A DNA stretch of 64,000 bases. Origin: Nocardioides alpinus (lineage in GTDB: Bacteria > Actinomycetota > Actinomycetes > Propionibacteriales > Nocardioidaceae). Each line of letters opens with the position of its first letter. The stretch's first letter is position 1. The notes beneath the pieces were generated by a model that was not told the DNA's origin, did no database searches, and saw only the letters and a list, made by a program, of their open reading frames with translations. A program made the position numbers and the translations under genes. Location: assembly GCF_900112035.1 (NCBI RefSeq), contig NZ_FOKC01000001.1, forward strand, positions 496,001-560,000, read 5' to 3'. Below, in pieces: positions 57,439 to 64,000 of the stretch.

Positions 57439-60339
57439 TCAGCTACAACCCGAGGTGCTCCCGCAGCCCTCGCACACGTAGCACGAGCCGGCCGGCCGCA
57501 TCTTCGTGCCGCAGGTCATGCAGAGCGGCGAGTCAACGGCGGTGCCGGTCAGCTTCTCGAAGAGCTCAGCGGTGGTCTTGGCCTCGACGGGGGCCGGCTT
57601 GATCGACGCCTCGACGATGTCGGCGTCGACGACCTCGGCTTCGACACGGGCTCGTTCCTCGCCCTGCTCAACCAGCGGGGAGGAGGAGCCCTCCACGAGC
57701 TCGGCCGCGGAGCCGGTCTCCTCGACGAGCGGCTCGTAGGAGCCGGTCTCGAGGTGACGCTGACGCTCGTCGGCGGAGTAGATGCCCAGGGCGGCGCGGT
57801 CCTCGAAGGTGAGGTAGTCGAGGGCCAGGCGGCGCCAGACGTAGTCCATCAGCGACTGCGCCATGCGGACGTCCGGGTCGTCGGTGAGGCCGGCGGGCTC
57901 GAAGCGCAGGTTGGTGAACTTCGAGACGTACGTCTCCAGCGGGACGCCGTACTGCAGGCCGATCGACACCGCGATCGAGAAGGCGTCCATCACGCCGGCC
58001 AGGGTCGAGCCCTGCTTGCCGAGCTTGAGGAAGACCTCGCCGAGCTGGCCGTCGTCGTGGGCGCCGGAGGTCATGTAGCCCTCGGCACCGCCGACGGTGA
58101 ACGACGTCGTACGCGAGACGCGCGACTTCGGCAGGCGCTTGCGGACCGGGGCGTAGACGACCTTCTCCACGACCTTGGTCTCGACCGCCGAGGCAGCGTC
58201 GGCCGCGTCCTTGGCGTCCTTCTTGGCCTTGCCGCCACCATCGGAGAGCGGCTGGCCGACCTTGCAGTTGTCGCGGTAGACCGCGGTCGCCTTGAGGCCG
58301 AGCTTCCACGACTGGAGGTAGACGTCCTCGATCTCCTCGACCGTGGCGTTCTCCGGCAGGTTGACCGTCTTGGAGATCGCGCCGGACAGGAACGGCTGCG
58401 CCGCCGCCATCATCCGCACGTGGCCCATCGGCTTGAGCGAGCGAGCACCCATCGCGGTGTCGAAGATCTCGTAGTGCTCGAGCTTGAGGCCCGGGGCGTC
58501 GATGACGTGACCGTGCTCGCCGATGTAGGCGACGATCGCCTCGACCTGCTCGGGCTGGTAGCCGAGCTTGCGCAGCGCGCGTGGGATCGTCTGGTTGACG
58601 ATCTGCATCGAGCCGCCGCCGACGAGCTTCTTGAACTTCACCAGGGAGAAGTCGGGCTCGATGCCGGTGGTGTCGCAGTCCATCATGAAGCCGATGGTGC
58701 CGGTCGGCGCGAGCACCGAGGCCTGCGCGTTGCGGAAGCCGTTGTCCTCACCGGTGGCGATCACGTCGGCCCACGCCTTGGTGGCCAGCTTGTGCACGCG
58801 GCCGTCCTCGGTGTGCAGCACGCGTACGACGTCGTTGGCCGCCTGGTGCTTGCGCATCACGCGCTTGTGGGCGTCGGCGTTGCGGGCGTAGCCGGCGTAC
58901 GGGCCGACGATGCCCGCGAGCTCGGCGGAGCGCTTGTACGACGTACCGGTCATGAGCGACGTGAGCGCGGCAGCCATCGAGCGGCCACCCTCGGAGTCGT
59001 AGCCCAGGCCCATCGCCATCAGCAGCGCGCCGAGGTTGGCGTAGCCGATGCCGAGCTGGCGGTAGTCGCGGGTGGTCTGGCCGATCGGCTCGGTCGGGAA
59101 GTCGGCGAAGCAGATCGAGATGTCCATCGCGGTGATGATGAACTCGACGGCCTTCGCGAAGAGGGCGGCGTCGAAGGTGTCGTCGTCCTTGAGGAACTTC
59201 AGCAGGTTGAGCGACGCCAGGTTGCACGACGAGTTGTCGAGCGACATGTACTCCGAGCACGGGTTGGACGCGGTGATGCGGCCGGTCTCGGGGTTGGTGT
59301 GCCAGTCGTTGATCGTGTCGTCGTACTGCAGGCCCGGGTCGGCGCAGGCCCAGGCGGCCTCGCTGATCTTGCGGAACAGGCCGCGGGCGTCGACGGTCTC
59401 GATGACCTCGCCGGTGCCGCGCGAGCGGAGGCCGAACTCGCCGCCGTCCTCGACGGCGCGCATGAACTCGTCGCTGACGCGCACCGAGTTGTTGGCGTTC
59501 TGGTACTGGACAGAGGTGATGTCGGCGCCACCGAGGTCCATGTCGAAGCCGGCGTCGCGGAGGGCGCGGATCTTGTCCTCCTCCTTGGCCTTCGTCATCA
59601 CGAACTCTTCGATGTCCGGGTGGTCGACGTCGAGGACGACCATCTTGGCCGCACGACGCGTGGCGCCGCCCGACTTGATGGTGCCCGCGGACGCGTCGGC
59701 GCCGCGCATGAAGGAGACCGGACCCGACGCCGTACCGCCGCTGGAGAGCAGCTCCTTCGACGAGCGGATGCGGGAGAGGTTGAGGCCGGCACCGGAGCCG
59801 CCCTTGAAGATGAAGCCCTCCTCCTTGTACCAGTTGAGGATCGAGTCCATCGAGTCATCCACGGAGAGGATGAAACAGGCCGAGACCTGCTGCGGCGACG
59901 GGGTGCCGACGTTGAACCAGACGGGCGAGTTGAAGGAGAAGTACTGGTTGACGAGCAGCCAGGTCAGCTCGTGCTCGAAGACCTCGGCGTCGCCGTCGGT
60001 CGAGAAGTAGCCGTGGTCGATTCCGGCCTTGGTGTAGGTCTTCACGACCCGGTCGATGAGCTGCTTGAGGCTCCACTCGCGTACGTCGGTGCCGACCGCG
60101 CCGCGGAAGTACTTGGTCGTGACGATGGTGGAGGCGTTGACCGACCAGAAGTCGGGGAACTCCACGCCGCGCTGCTCGAAGACGGTCTCGCCGGTCTTCC
60201 AGTTCTGCTGGACGACGTCGCGACGCTCCCACGTGATGGCGTCGTAGGGGTGGGTGCCTTCGGTGCTGAAGACACGCTCCATCGTCAGGCCCTTGCCCTT
60301 CGATGCGCCCTTGGCGCTCGTGCTCACCGTCTCGGTCAT
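57439..60339 (-). CDS. nrdJ: Vitamin B12-dependent ribonucleotide reductase (class II)
   Basis: 966 residues from ATG 60339 with GAGGAAG upstream. Class II features: FNSPVWFNVG, GGSGAGLNLSRIRS, ASNPCSEYMSLDNSSCNLASLNL (the Asn-Pro-Cys-Ser-Glu active loop), APTGTIGFMMDCDTTGIEPD, and YRDNCKVGQPLS. The C-terminus has two zinc-binding CxxC pairs (CMTCGTKM, CYVCEGCGS). It reduces ribonucleotides with adenosylcobalamin and needs no oxygen. Residues about 888-900 (PLVEQGEERARVE) are encoded by a copy of the dispersed genomic repeat and lie in a low-complexity linker. Downstream of nrdR. Confidence 0.95.
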   Translation of the reverse strand: MTETVSTSAKGASKGKGLTMERVFSTEGTHPYDAITWERRDVVQQNWKTGETVFEQRGVEFPDFWSVNASTIVTTKYFRGAVGTDVREWSLKQLIDRVVKTYTKAGIDHGYFSTDGDAEVFEHELTWLLVNQYFSFNSPVWFNVGTPSPQQVSACFILSVDDSMDSILNWYKEEGFIFKGGSGAGLNLSRIRSSKELLSSGGTASGPVSFMRGADASAGTIKSGGATRRAAKMVVLDVDHPDIEEFVMTKAKEEDKIRALRDAGFDMDLGGADITSVQYQNANNSVRVSDEFMRAVEDGGEFGLRSRGTGEVIETVDARGLFRKISEAAWACADPGLQYDDTINDWHTNPETGRITASNPCSEYMSLDNSSCNLASLNLLKFLKDDDTFDAALFAKAVEFIITAMDISICFADFPTEPIGQTTRDYRQLGIGYANLGALLMAMGLGYDSEGGRSMAAALTSLMTGTSYKRSAELAGIVGPYAGYARNADAHKRVMRKHQAANDVVRVLHTEDGRVHKLATKAWADVIATGEDNGFRNAQASVLAPTGTIGFMMDCDTTGIEPDFSLVKFKKLVGGGSMQIVNQTIPRALRKLGYQPEQVEAIVAYIGEHGHVIDAPGLKLEHYEIFDTAMGARSLKPMGHVRMMAAAQPFLSGAISKTVNLPENATVEEIEDVYLQSWKLGLKATAVYRDNCKVGQPLSDGGGKAKKDAKDAADAASAVETKVVEKVVYAPVRKRLPKSRVSRTTSFTVGGAEGYMTSGAHDDGQLGEVFLKLGKQGSTLAGVMDAFSIAVSIGLQYGVPLETYVSKFTNLRFEPAGLTDDPDVRMAQSLMDYVWRRLALDYLTFEDRAALGIYSADERQRHLETGSYEPLVEETGSAAELVEGSSSPLVEQGEERARVEAEVVDADIVEASIKPAPVEAKTTAELFEKLTGTAVDSPLCMTCGTKMRPAGSCYVCEGCGSTSGCS
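57640..57677 (-). repeat. Dispersed hairpin repeat inside the nrdJ coding sequence
   Basis: On the minus strand this reads CGCTGGTTGAGCAGGGCGAG followed by GAACGAGCCCGTGTCGAA, identical over 38 bases to the IS30-interrupted copy rebuilt from 24571-24593 plus 25875-25889. Its length is not a multiple of three, but nrdJ stays open and codes PLVEQGEERARVE through it. Confidence 0.85.
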
Positions 60340-60400
60340 GCGACTTCCTCTTATCCCTGGTGGTTGGTGGTGCTCGCGAGTTCGTCGCGGTTGCTTGGTA

Positions 60401-60436
60401 GGCCCGGCAGGCGGCTTCCCCACCACCTGCCGGGCC
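60401..60436 (-). terminator. Hairpin in the nrdR-nrdJ spacer
   Basis: GGCCCGGCAGG (60401-60411) pairs perfectly with CCTGCCGGGCC (60426-60436), nine bases past the nrdR stop and about 60 before nrdJ. It could be a partial terminator or an mRNA-stability element setting the NrdR to NrdJ ratio. Confidence 0.6.
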
Positions 60437-60445
60437 GTCTGTGGG

Positions 60446-60922
60446 TCAGCCCGAAGGAGTGGGCTGATCGTGGGTGGCGCGTTCGAGACGGAGCATGGTG
60501 ATCTCGTTCTCGAAGTCGTCCACCGAGTCGAACGCGCGGTAGACGGAGGCGAACCGGAGGTACGCCACCTCGTCGAGCGCGCGCAGCGGGGCCAGGATGG
60601 CCAGCCCGATGTCGTTGGCAGCGAACTCCGCCTGACCGCTGAGCCGCAGCGCGTCCTCGACGTCCTGGCCGAGGCAGGCGAGCTGGTCGTCGGAGACCGG
60701 GCGGCCCTTGCAGGCCTTGCGGACGCCGGCGATCGCCTTGTCGCGGTGGAAGGGCTCGGTGGCGCCGGAGCGCTTGAGCACCGTCAGCTGCATCTTCTCG
60801 ACCGTCGTGAAGCGGCGGTCGCACTCCGAGCACGTACGACGGCGACGGATCGAGCCGCCGTCGTCGGCGACGCGGGAGTCGAGGACCCGGGTGTCGGTCT
60901 GCCGGCAGTAGGGGCAGTGCAT
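60446..60922 (-). CDS. nrdR: Transcriptional repressor NrdR
   Basis: 158 residues. Zinc ribbon [17 protein letters not shown] with [10 protein letters not shown] (four Cys), then an ATP-cone ([20 protein letters not shown]). NrdR senses nucleotide levels and represses ribonucleotide reductase genes through paired NrdR boxes, two of which lie upstream at 61052-61097. It heads the nrdR-nrdJ unit, so it controls its own operon. Length agrees with the family. Confidence 0.95.
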   Translation of the reverse strand: MHCPYCRQTDTRVLDSRVADDGGSIRRRRTCSECDRRFTTVEKMQLTVLKRSGATEPFHRDKAIAGVRKACKGRPVSDDQLACLGQDVEDALRLSGQAEFAANDIGLAILAPLRALDEVAYLRFASVYRAFDSVDDFENEITMLRLERATHDQPTPSG

Positions 60923-61007
60923 GGTGGGTCTCCTCTCGCGTCGCTCTCGGGTGTTCCAGGGCGCGCTTCATACACCCGTACAACGGGGTGGCGCCTGGGG
61001 ATGTTCC

Positions 61008-61069
61008 TGTGGACAACTAGCCTGAGCCTGTGAGCATCTTGCTCTGGCCTGTGCACCAGATGTGGATAA
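61008..61069 (-). promoter_or_regulatory. Two DnaA boxes upstream of nrdR
   Basis: On the minus strand TTGTCCACA (61008-61016) is the form favoured by actinobacterial DnaA and TTATCCACA (61061-61069) is the consensus DnaA box. The second overlaps the first NrdR box. Direct DnaA control of reductase genes is known in Escherichia coli nrdAB; here it is inferred. Confidence 0.55.
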
Positions 61070-61097
61070 CTACAGCGGTGTAACTACTAGATGTAGT
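61052..61097 (-). promoter_or_regulatory. Paired NrdR boxes
   Basis: ACTACTAGATGTAGT (61083-61097) is a clear palindrome with arms ACTAC/GTAGT. TGCACCAGATGTGGA (61052-61066) matches it at 9 of 15 positions and sits exactly 31 bases away, about three helical turns, which is the spacing known for NrdR box pairs. They lie about 130 bases upstream of nrdR. Confidence 0.75.
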
Positions 61098-61279
61098 GGT
61101 AACCGTACGTCCCGACCACAACGCTTGGCAAGCGAATGCTGAGGTTGTGCTGAGGAATTTCCGGGGGTCGGTAAAACCGCAGGTCAGTGCCCTCTGCTGG
61201 TACGTGCCGGCGGCGTGTCGAGGTCGCCAACTGGACCAATGCCCTGTCCCACTCAGGTCACATCCGCCACAATGTCCCC

Positions 61280-61624
61280 GTGTCCACGGGGAAGAGAGCA
61301 GGGTCGCGTCGCGGCTCCCGCCCGCCCCGCCAGCTGAACAGGACGGCGCTGCTCCTCGGAGCCGCGATCACGCTCTGCGTGATCGCCTGGGGCTACCTCG
61401 TCTACGCCGCCATCGACTTCGGTACGGCGGCGCGCGAGAGCTCCGCGGGCTCGACCTGGGCCTTCATGGCGCTCGCCTCCCTCGGCGCGATCGCCTGCTT
61501 GTTCGTCGGGTTCCTGCTGGTGGCGCGGCTCATGCGGGCGCTGGGGGTCACGACGGACCCGGAGTCCGCCTCGGACTCCGATCCGACCCCGCGGCCCGTC
61601 GGCGGGAAGCGCGCCGCCCGCTAG
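61280..61624 (+). CDS. Small two-helix membrane protein
   Basis: 114 residues from GTG 61280. A basic N-terminus (KRAGSRRGSRPPRQLNR) precedes two transmembrane helices (ALLLGAAITLCVIAWGYLVY and FMALASLGAIACLFVGFLLV) and an acidic tail. No family recognised. The start has a -10-like CACAAT six bases upstream and no ribosome site. Upstream extension of the frame is possible but lacks support. Confidence 0.65.
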   Translation: MSTGKRAGSRRGSRPPRQLNRTALLLGAAITLCVIAWGYLVYAAIDFGTAARESSAGSTWAFMALASLGAIACLFVGFLLVARLMRALGVTTDPESASDSDPTPRPVGGKRAAR

Positions 61625-61676
61625 CTCGAAGTCCGCTCGTGGATGCTGCGAGTGGAGTTCGACCTGCCGCCACGGC

Positions 61677-62477
61677 CTACTGCAGGACGAGCTGCGGGAG
61701 GGCCTCGACGACCTCGAGGTCCTGGGCGGCGCCGGGTACCCAGACGGTCGACGGAATCGTCTCCGGCGGACCGCCGTTGACCGTGAAGCTTGCGTCGCCG
61801 TACTGCGTGTCCACGCTGACCGCGACCTCGTCGACCTGCTCGTAGACGTGGGCGACGTCGAGGTGAGGGAAAGGGGCGCCGGGACCGGTCGTGGTGGTGG
61901 ACGTGCCGTCGCCGAAGTTCCAGCGGTAGGCGATGGGGCGGGCACTGACGACAACGTCCGACTCCACAAGAGTCACGGGGATGTTCGTGAAGTCGGTGTT
62001 GGAGGTGTAGAAGTTCGTGTCCAGGTTGACCAAGGTCTTGCCGTTCGGAGGCTGAACCACCAGGGCAGAAGGCGACCAGCCAAGGGATTCGAAGGCCTCG
62101 ATAACGAGGGCCCTGATGGGCGGGGGGTCGTCTACAGCAGTGGCCTCGCCCGCGCTCAGGCAGGCTGTGCCGACGTTCTCGCCGTCTCTGAAGAGCGTGT
62201 AGCGCGTGCCGGGGATGCCCGCCGCGGTCGTGCAATCTTGCGGGTTGAAGCAGATGCCCTCAGGAGTACGGCCGTCGTCCTTGCAGATCTGCCTGACGGT
62301 CCACTTGGCGGTCGGGTACTTGGCCTTCTCCGCCTCGACGGCAGCCGACGAGTAATCGCACGTCTCGCTTGCATTGAAGATGCTCGAGGCCTGCCCGCAC
62401 CCCGCAACCGCCGCGTCTGGCGTGAGGAGCAACAAGAACGGTGCAACAAGGGCGAGGACGGCGACGCGGAGACTCAT
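61677..62477 (-). CDS. Secreted PKD-domain protein
   Basis: 266 residues from ATG 62477. Signal peptide (VLALVAPFLLLLTPDAAVAG), then a Cys-containing region with CGQ, ETCDYS, RQICKDDG, GICFNPQDCTT, and a PKD fold AYRWNFGDGTSTTTTGPG near residues 190-205. Probably cell-surface; function unknown. Its ATG shares one base with the stop of the upstream lipoprotein gene (TGATG), so they are coupled and may act together. Confidence 0.8.
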   Translation of the reverse strand: MSLRVAVLALVAPFLLLLTPDAAVAGCGQASSIFNASETCDYSSAAVEAEKAKYPTAKWTVRQICKDDGRTPEGICFNPQDCTTAAGIPGTRYTLFRDGENVGTACLSAGEATAVDDPPPIRALVIEAFESLGWSPSALVVQPPNGKTLVNLDTNFYTSNTDFTNIPVTLVESDVVVSARPIAYRWNFGDGTSTTTTGPGAPFPHLDVAHVYEQVDEVAVSVDTQYGDASFTVNGGPPETIPSTVWVPGAAQDLEVVEALPQLVLQ

Positions 62478-62995
62478 CACTCTGAGACCTCTGCGGTCCG
62501 AACGACGAGCCACGATGTACCGGCGGACTCAAGCTGGATTACGTGAGGAGTACGCCCACCGTCCAGACGCTTCCACGGGGCATCCGATGATTCACGGAAG
62601 CGGGTAGGAGCGGAGCGCTCAATGACTCTGAACTCGTCCGACGCTCCGTTCTCTTCGATGCTGAGGATCGTCCAACCGTCCCACTCGATGGCGCCACCGG
62701 CTGCGTAGATCTGCTCCACGCGATCAGCGGTCTCGCTGCAGGACTCACAGGCCGGCCCCAACTCGCGGAATGGCCCGGTCTCGCCCGTCGCCTGCATTTC
62801 TTGCAAGGCGTCGGCCCACCGCCGGATGAAGTCCTCCGCACTCTCCGCCTCCGGCGTCTCCGACTCCGTGGCCGTCGGCGAGGGCGAGGAGCTCGTCGGG
62901 TCGGGGATCTTGGGCGTGGGCTCCGGCTCCTCCGAGCACCCGGCCAGGAGCAGGGGTACCACGAGGGCGAGCGCAAGGGCGCGGCGTACGTGCAT
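62477..62995 (-). CDS. DUF6318-like lipoprotein
   Basis: 172 residues from ATG 62995. Lipobox LLLAGCSEE (Cys 19), a Pro/Ser/Thr linker, then FIRRWADALQEMQATGETGPF and ELGPACESCSETADRVEQIYA with the paired cysteines seen in DUF6318 proteins. These are actinobacterial surface lipoproteins of unknown role, often beside PKD-type secreted proteins as here. Confidence 0.75.
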   Translation of the reverse strand: MHVRRALALALVVPLLLAGCSEEPEPTPKIPDPTSSSPSPTATESETPEAESAEDFIRRWADALQEMQATGETGPFRELGPACESCSETADRVEQIYAAGGAIEWDGWTILSIEENGASDEFRVIERSAPTRFRESSDAPWKRLDGGRTPHVIQLESAGTSWLVVRTAEVSE

Positions 62996-63532
62996 GAAGG
63001 AGCCTTCCGAGAACAACGTCAGCACCGTGAAACTACCCACTTCGATGCGTGTCCAACCACCCCTCGCGTGAGATCTGTGGACAACGTGCCGCACCCAGGG
63101 ACCGCCTCGAAGGTGGCGGCAGACGACAAGATTCGGCGCCGCAGGCATGTCGTATGCCGCCACCCTCGGCAGCCGGATGTCGTACGCCGCCACCCCCCGG
63201 CGGACCGCCCACGATCTGCCGCCACCCCCGCCACGCCCGCCGGCGCCTGAAGGAGCCCGGTTCGGGATCGTGGAGTCCCTGAGCCGGTAGGTGACTCATG
63301 AGCTCCACAATCGTGTGGGAGTCACCGCTGAAGCGGTGACTCCGACGCGGGTGGGCCGACTCCCACGCGGGTGGGCCGACTCCGACGCGGGTCGGCCGAC
63401 CCCAACACCCACGCCCACACCCACACCACCGCAACCCAGAAATGCGCTGAGGGGCGGGCCACCAGGCCCGCCCCTCAGCTTCCCCTTGGTTCCACCAGCC
63501 GGGGTCGAAGCGGCTGATGGAGGCCTCACACG
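62996..63532. other. Repeat- and hairpin-rich intergenic region
   Basis: 537 bases without a supported gene. Content: a DnaA-type TGTGGACAA (63076-63084); copies of ATGTCGTAYGCCGCCACCC (about 63147 and 63177) with a partial third at 63214; a perfect GTCACCGC/GCGGTGAC hairpin (63321-63340); three 20-base tandem units starting at 63338, 63358 and 63378 (each opening GACTCC); a CCCACAC-rich stretch (63400-63427); and the terminator at 63446-63479. Confidence 0.7.
63446..63479 (-). terminator. Strong terminator of the LysM gene
   Basis: A perfect 15-bp stem (63446-63460 with 63465-63479) and ACCA loop, 54 bases past the LysM stop on the minus strand and followed there by ATTTC. Confidence 0.8.
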
Positions 63533-63901
63533 TCAGTCGGAGACGACTGGAACGCGGAGCTTCTGGCCGGCCTGGAGGCCGGCGGACTCGAGCGCGTTGA
63601 GCCGCTCGATCTCGTTCATCGCGGACCGGACGTCACCGTCGGTCGCGATCTCGCTGGCGATCCCCCACAGGGTGTCGCCCGGGCCGACCTGGACGATCTC
63701 GGTCGGGATCTGCTCACCGGCCGAGTCGGTGCCGACGGCGCCGCCGGCGAGGGCGAAGGCGACCGCGAGGACCACGAACAGCGAGGTCAGGAAGACGACC
63801 AGCCGGCCGCGTCGGGTCAGCCGGACGCCGGAGCGCAGCTGGACGGGTGCGGCAGCAGCGGTGCCCATCGAAAAGGCGGGGGCAAGACTGAGGGTGCTCA
63901 T
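63533..63901 (-). CDS. LysM-domain membrane protein
   Basis: 122 residues from ATG 63901 with AGGAGG upstream. A transmembrane segment (LVVFLTSLFVVLAVAFALAG, about 34-53) anchors an extracellular LysM domain (IVQVGPGDTLWGIASE, IERLNALESAGLQAGQKLRV; about 69-118) that binds peptidoglycan. Similar short LysM genes stand near lexA and nrdR in many actinobacteria; lexA is not seen in the 99 bases left before the window end, where I see nothing else. Confidence 0.88.
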   Translation of the reverse strand: MSTLSLAPAFSMGTAAAAPVQLRSGVRLTRRGRLVVFLTSLFVVLAVAFALAGGAVGTDSAGEQIPTEIVQVGPGDTLWGIASEIATDGDVRSAMNEIERLNALESAGLQAGQKLRVPVVSD

Positions 63902-64000
63902 TGTGGCCTCCTGGGGAAGATCAGCCGGTCGTTGTGTCGAGTCGATGTCTAGTCGGAGCCACCGACAGTGGCCGTGAGACCGGGTCGGTGTCGATCAGAC

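Larger units (their letters stand above)
60923..61279. other. Regulatory intergenic region between nrdR and a divergent gene
   Basis: 357 bases without a supported gene. It holds two DnaA boxes and two NrdR boxes within 61008-61097, described separately. The rest, 61100-61270, shows nothing clear except a CACAAT -10-like box (61268-61273) for the plus-strand gene. Confidence 0.6.

Noticed and set aside
60340..60445. Cobalamin riboswitch before nrdJ.
   Set aside because: The spacer is too short and lacks the B12-box pattern; the only structure is a plain 11-bp hairpin.
57754..60501. A 915-codon open frame on the plus strand opposite nrdJ, and similar long frames opposite cvnA (7586-10816) and others.
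   Set aside because: High-GC DNA keeps antisense frames open. These show no motifs or composition of real proteins, while the other strand encodes well-recognised families.
63902..64000. Start or end of lexA next to the LysM gene.
   Set aside because: Neither strand shows LexA C-terminal or N-terminal sequence or an SOS box in the remaining 99 bases.

Overview
The window reads as a chromosome segment of a high-GC actinomycete, most like Nocardioides or a close relative in the Nocardioidaceae. Pointers are the very GC-rich coding DNA, a full conservon (cvnABCD), the B12-dependent reductase pair nrdR-nrdJ, an MbcA/RES toxin-antitoxin pair, small actinobacterial proteins of unknown function, and many genes whose only upstream signal is a -10-like hexamer 6-7 nt before a GTG or ATG start (probable leaderless transcripts). 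No rRNA, tRNA or CRISPR array was recognised. Genus-level placement is inference.

Layout. 1-12 kb: the N-terminal part of a DNA methyltransferase (cut by the window edge), a secreted phosphodiester glycosidase, a lipoprotein, a RelA/SpoT-domain protein, a Ca2+/H+ antiporter, then a minus-strand conservon operon that continues into an orphan solute-binding lipoprotein, and a secreted endonuclease I. 12-24.5 kb: acyl-ACP desaturase, DUF2237, an MbcA-type antitoxin with a RES toxin, an FeS-type photolyase relative, a cupin regulator divergent from an oxidoreductase-methyltransferase fusion, TspO, gluconate kinase plus permease, acyl-CoA synthetase, SDR and a TetR regulator with clear operators. 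24.6-25.9 kb: a complete IS30-family element with 3-bp target duplication, sitting inside a copy of a dispersed hairpin repeat. 26-29.3 kb: a matrixin protease, then two WXG100-like genes feeding a 439-residue protein ending in a colicin D-like tRNase domain, its likely immunity gene and a second immunity-like gene. 29.3-42 kb: mostly housekeeping and secreted proteins (MOSC, M14 carboxypeptidase, PhoX-like, PepSY, Dps, two serine hydrolases, DinB, a nucleoside-kinase-like protein).

42-57.3 kb is an accessory, defence-like island with visibly lower GC in places: a gene split by a frameshift at a slippery A AAA AAG site, a NERD-helicase, a putative YbjN/CesT-like chaperone, a tightly coupled three-gene cassette (DUF6361, phospholipase D-like nuclease, SNF2-type helicase), and a restriction-modification locus with two paralogous MvaI/BcnI-type endonucleases, a Vsr repair nuclease and a C5 cytosine methyltransferase. 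57.4-64 kb returns to core genome: nrdJ, nrdR with paired NrdR boxes and DnaA boxes, a PKD/lipoprotein pair and a LysM protein.

The observations I rate highest are the colicin D-like toxin module with matching catalytic residues, the DUF6361-PLD-helicase cassette beside a two-endonuclease RM locus, a dispersed repeat with compensatory stem changes that has also entered nrdJ in frame, and the orphan binding protein attached to the conservon.
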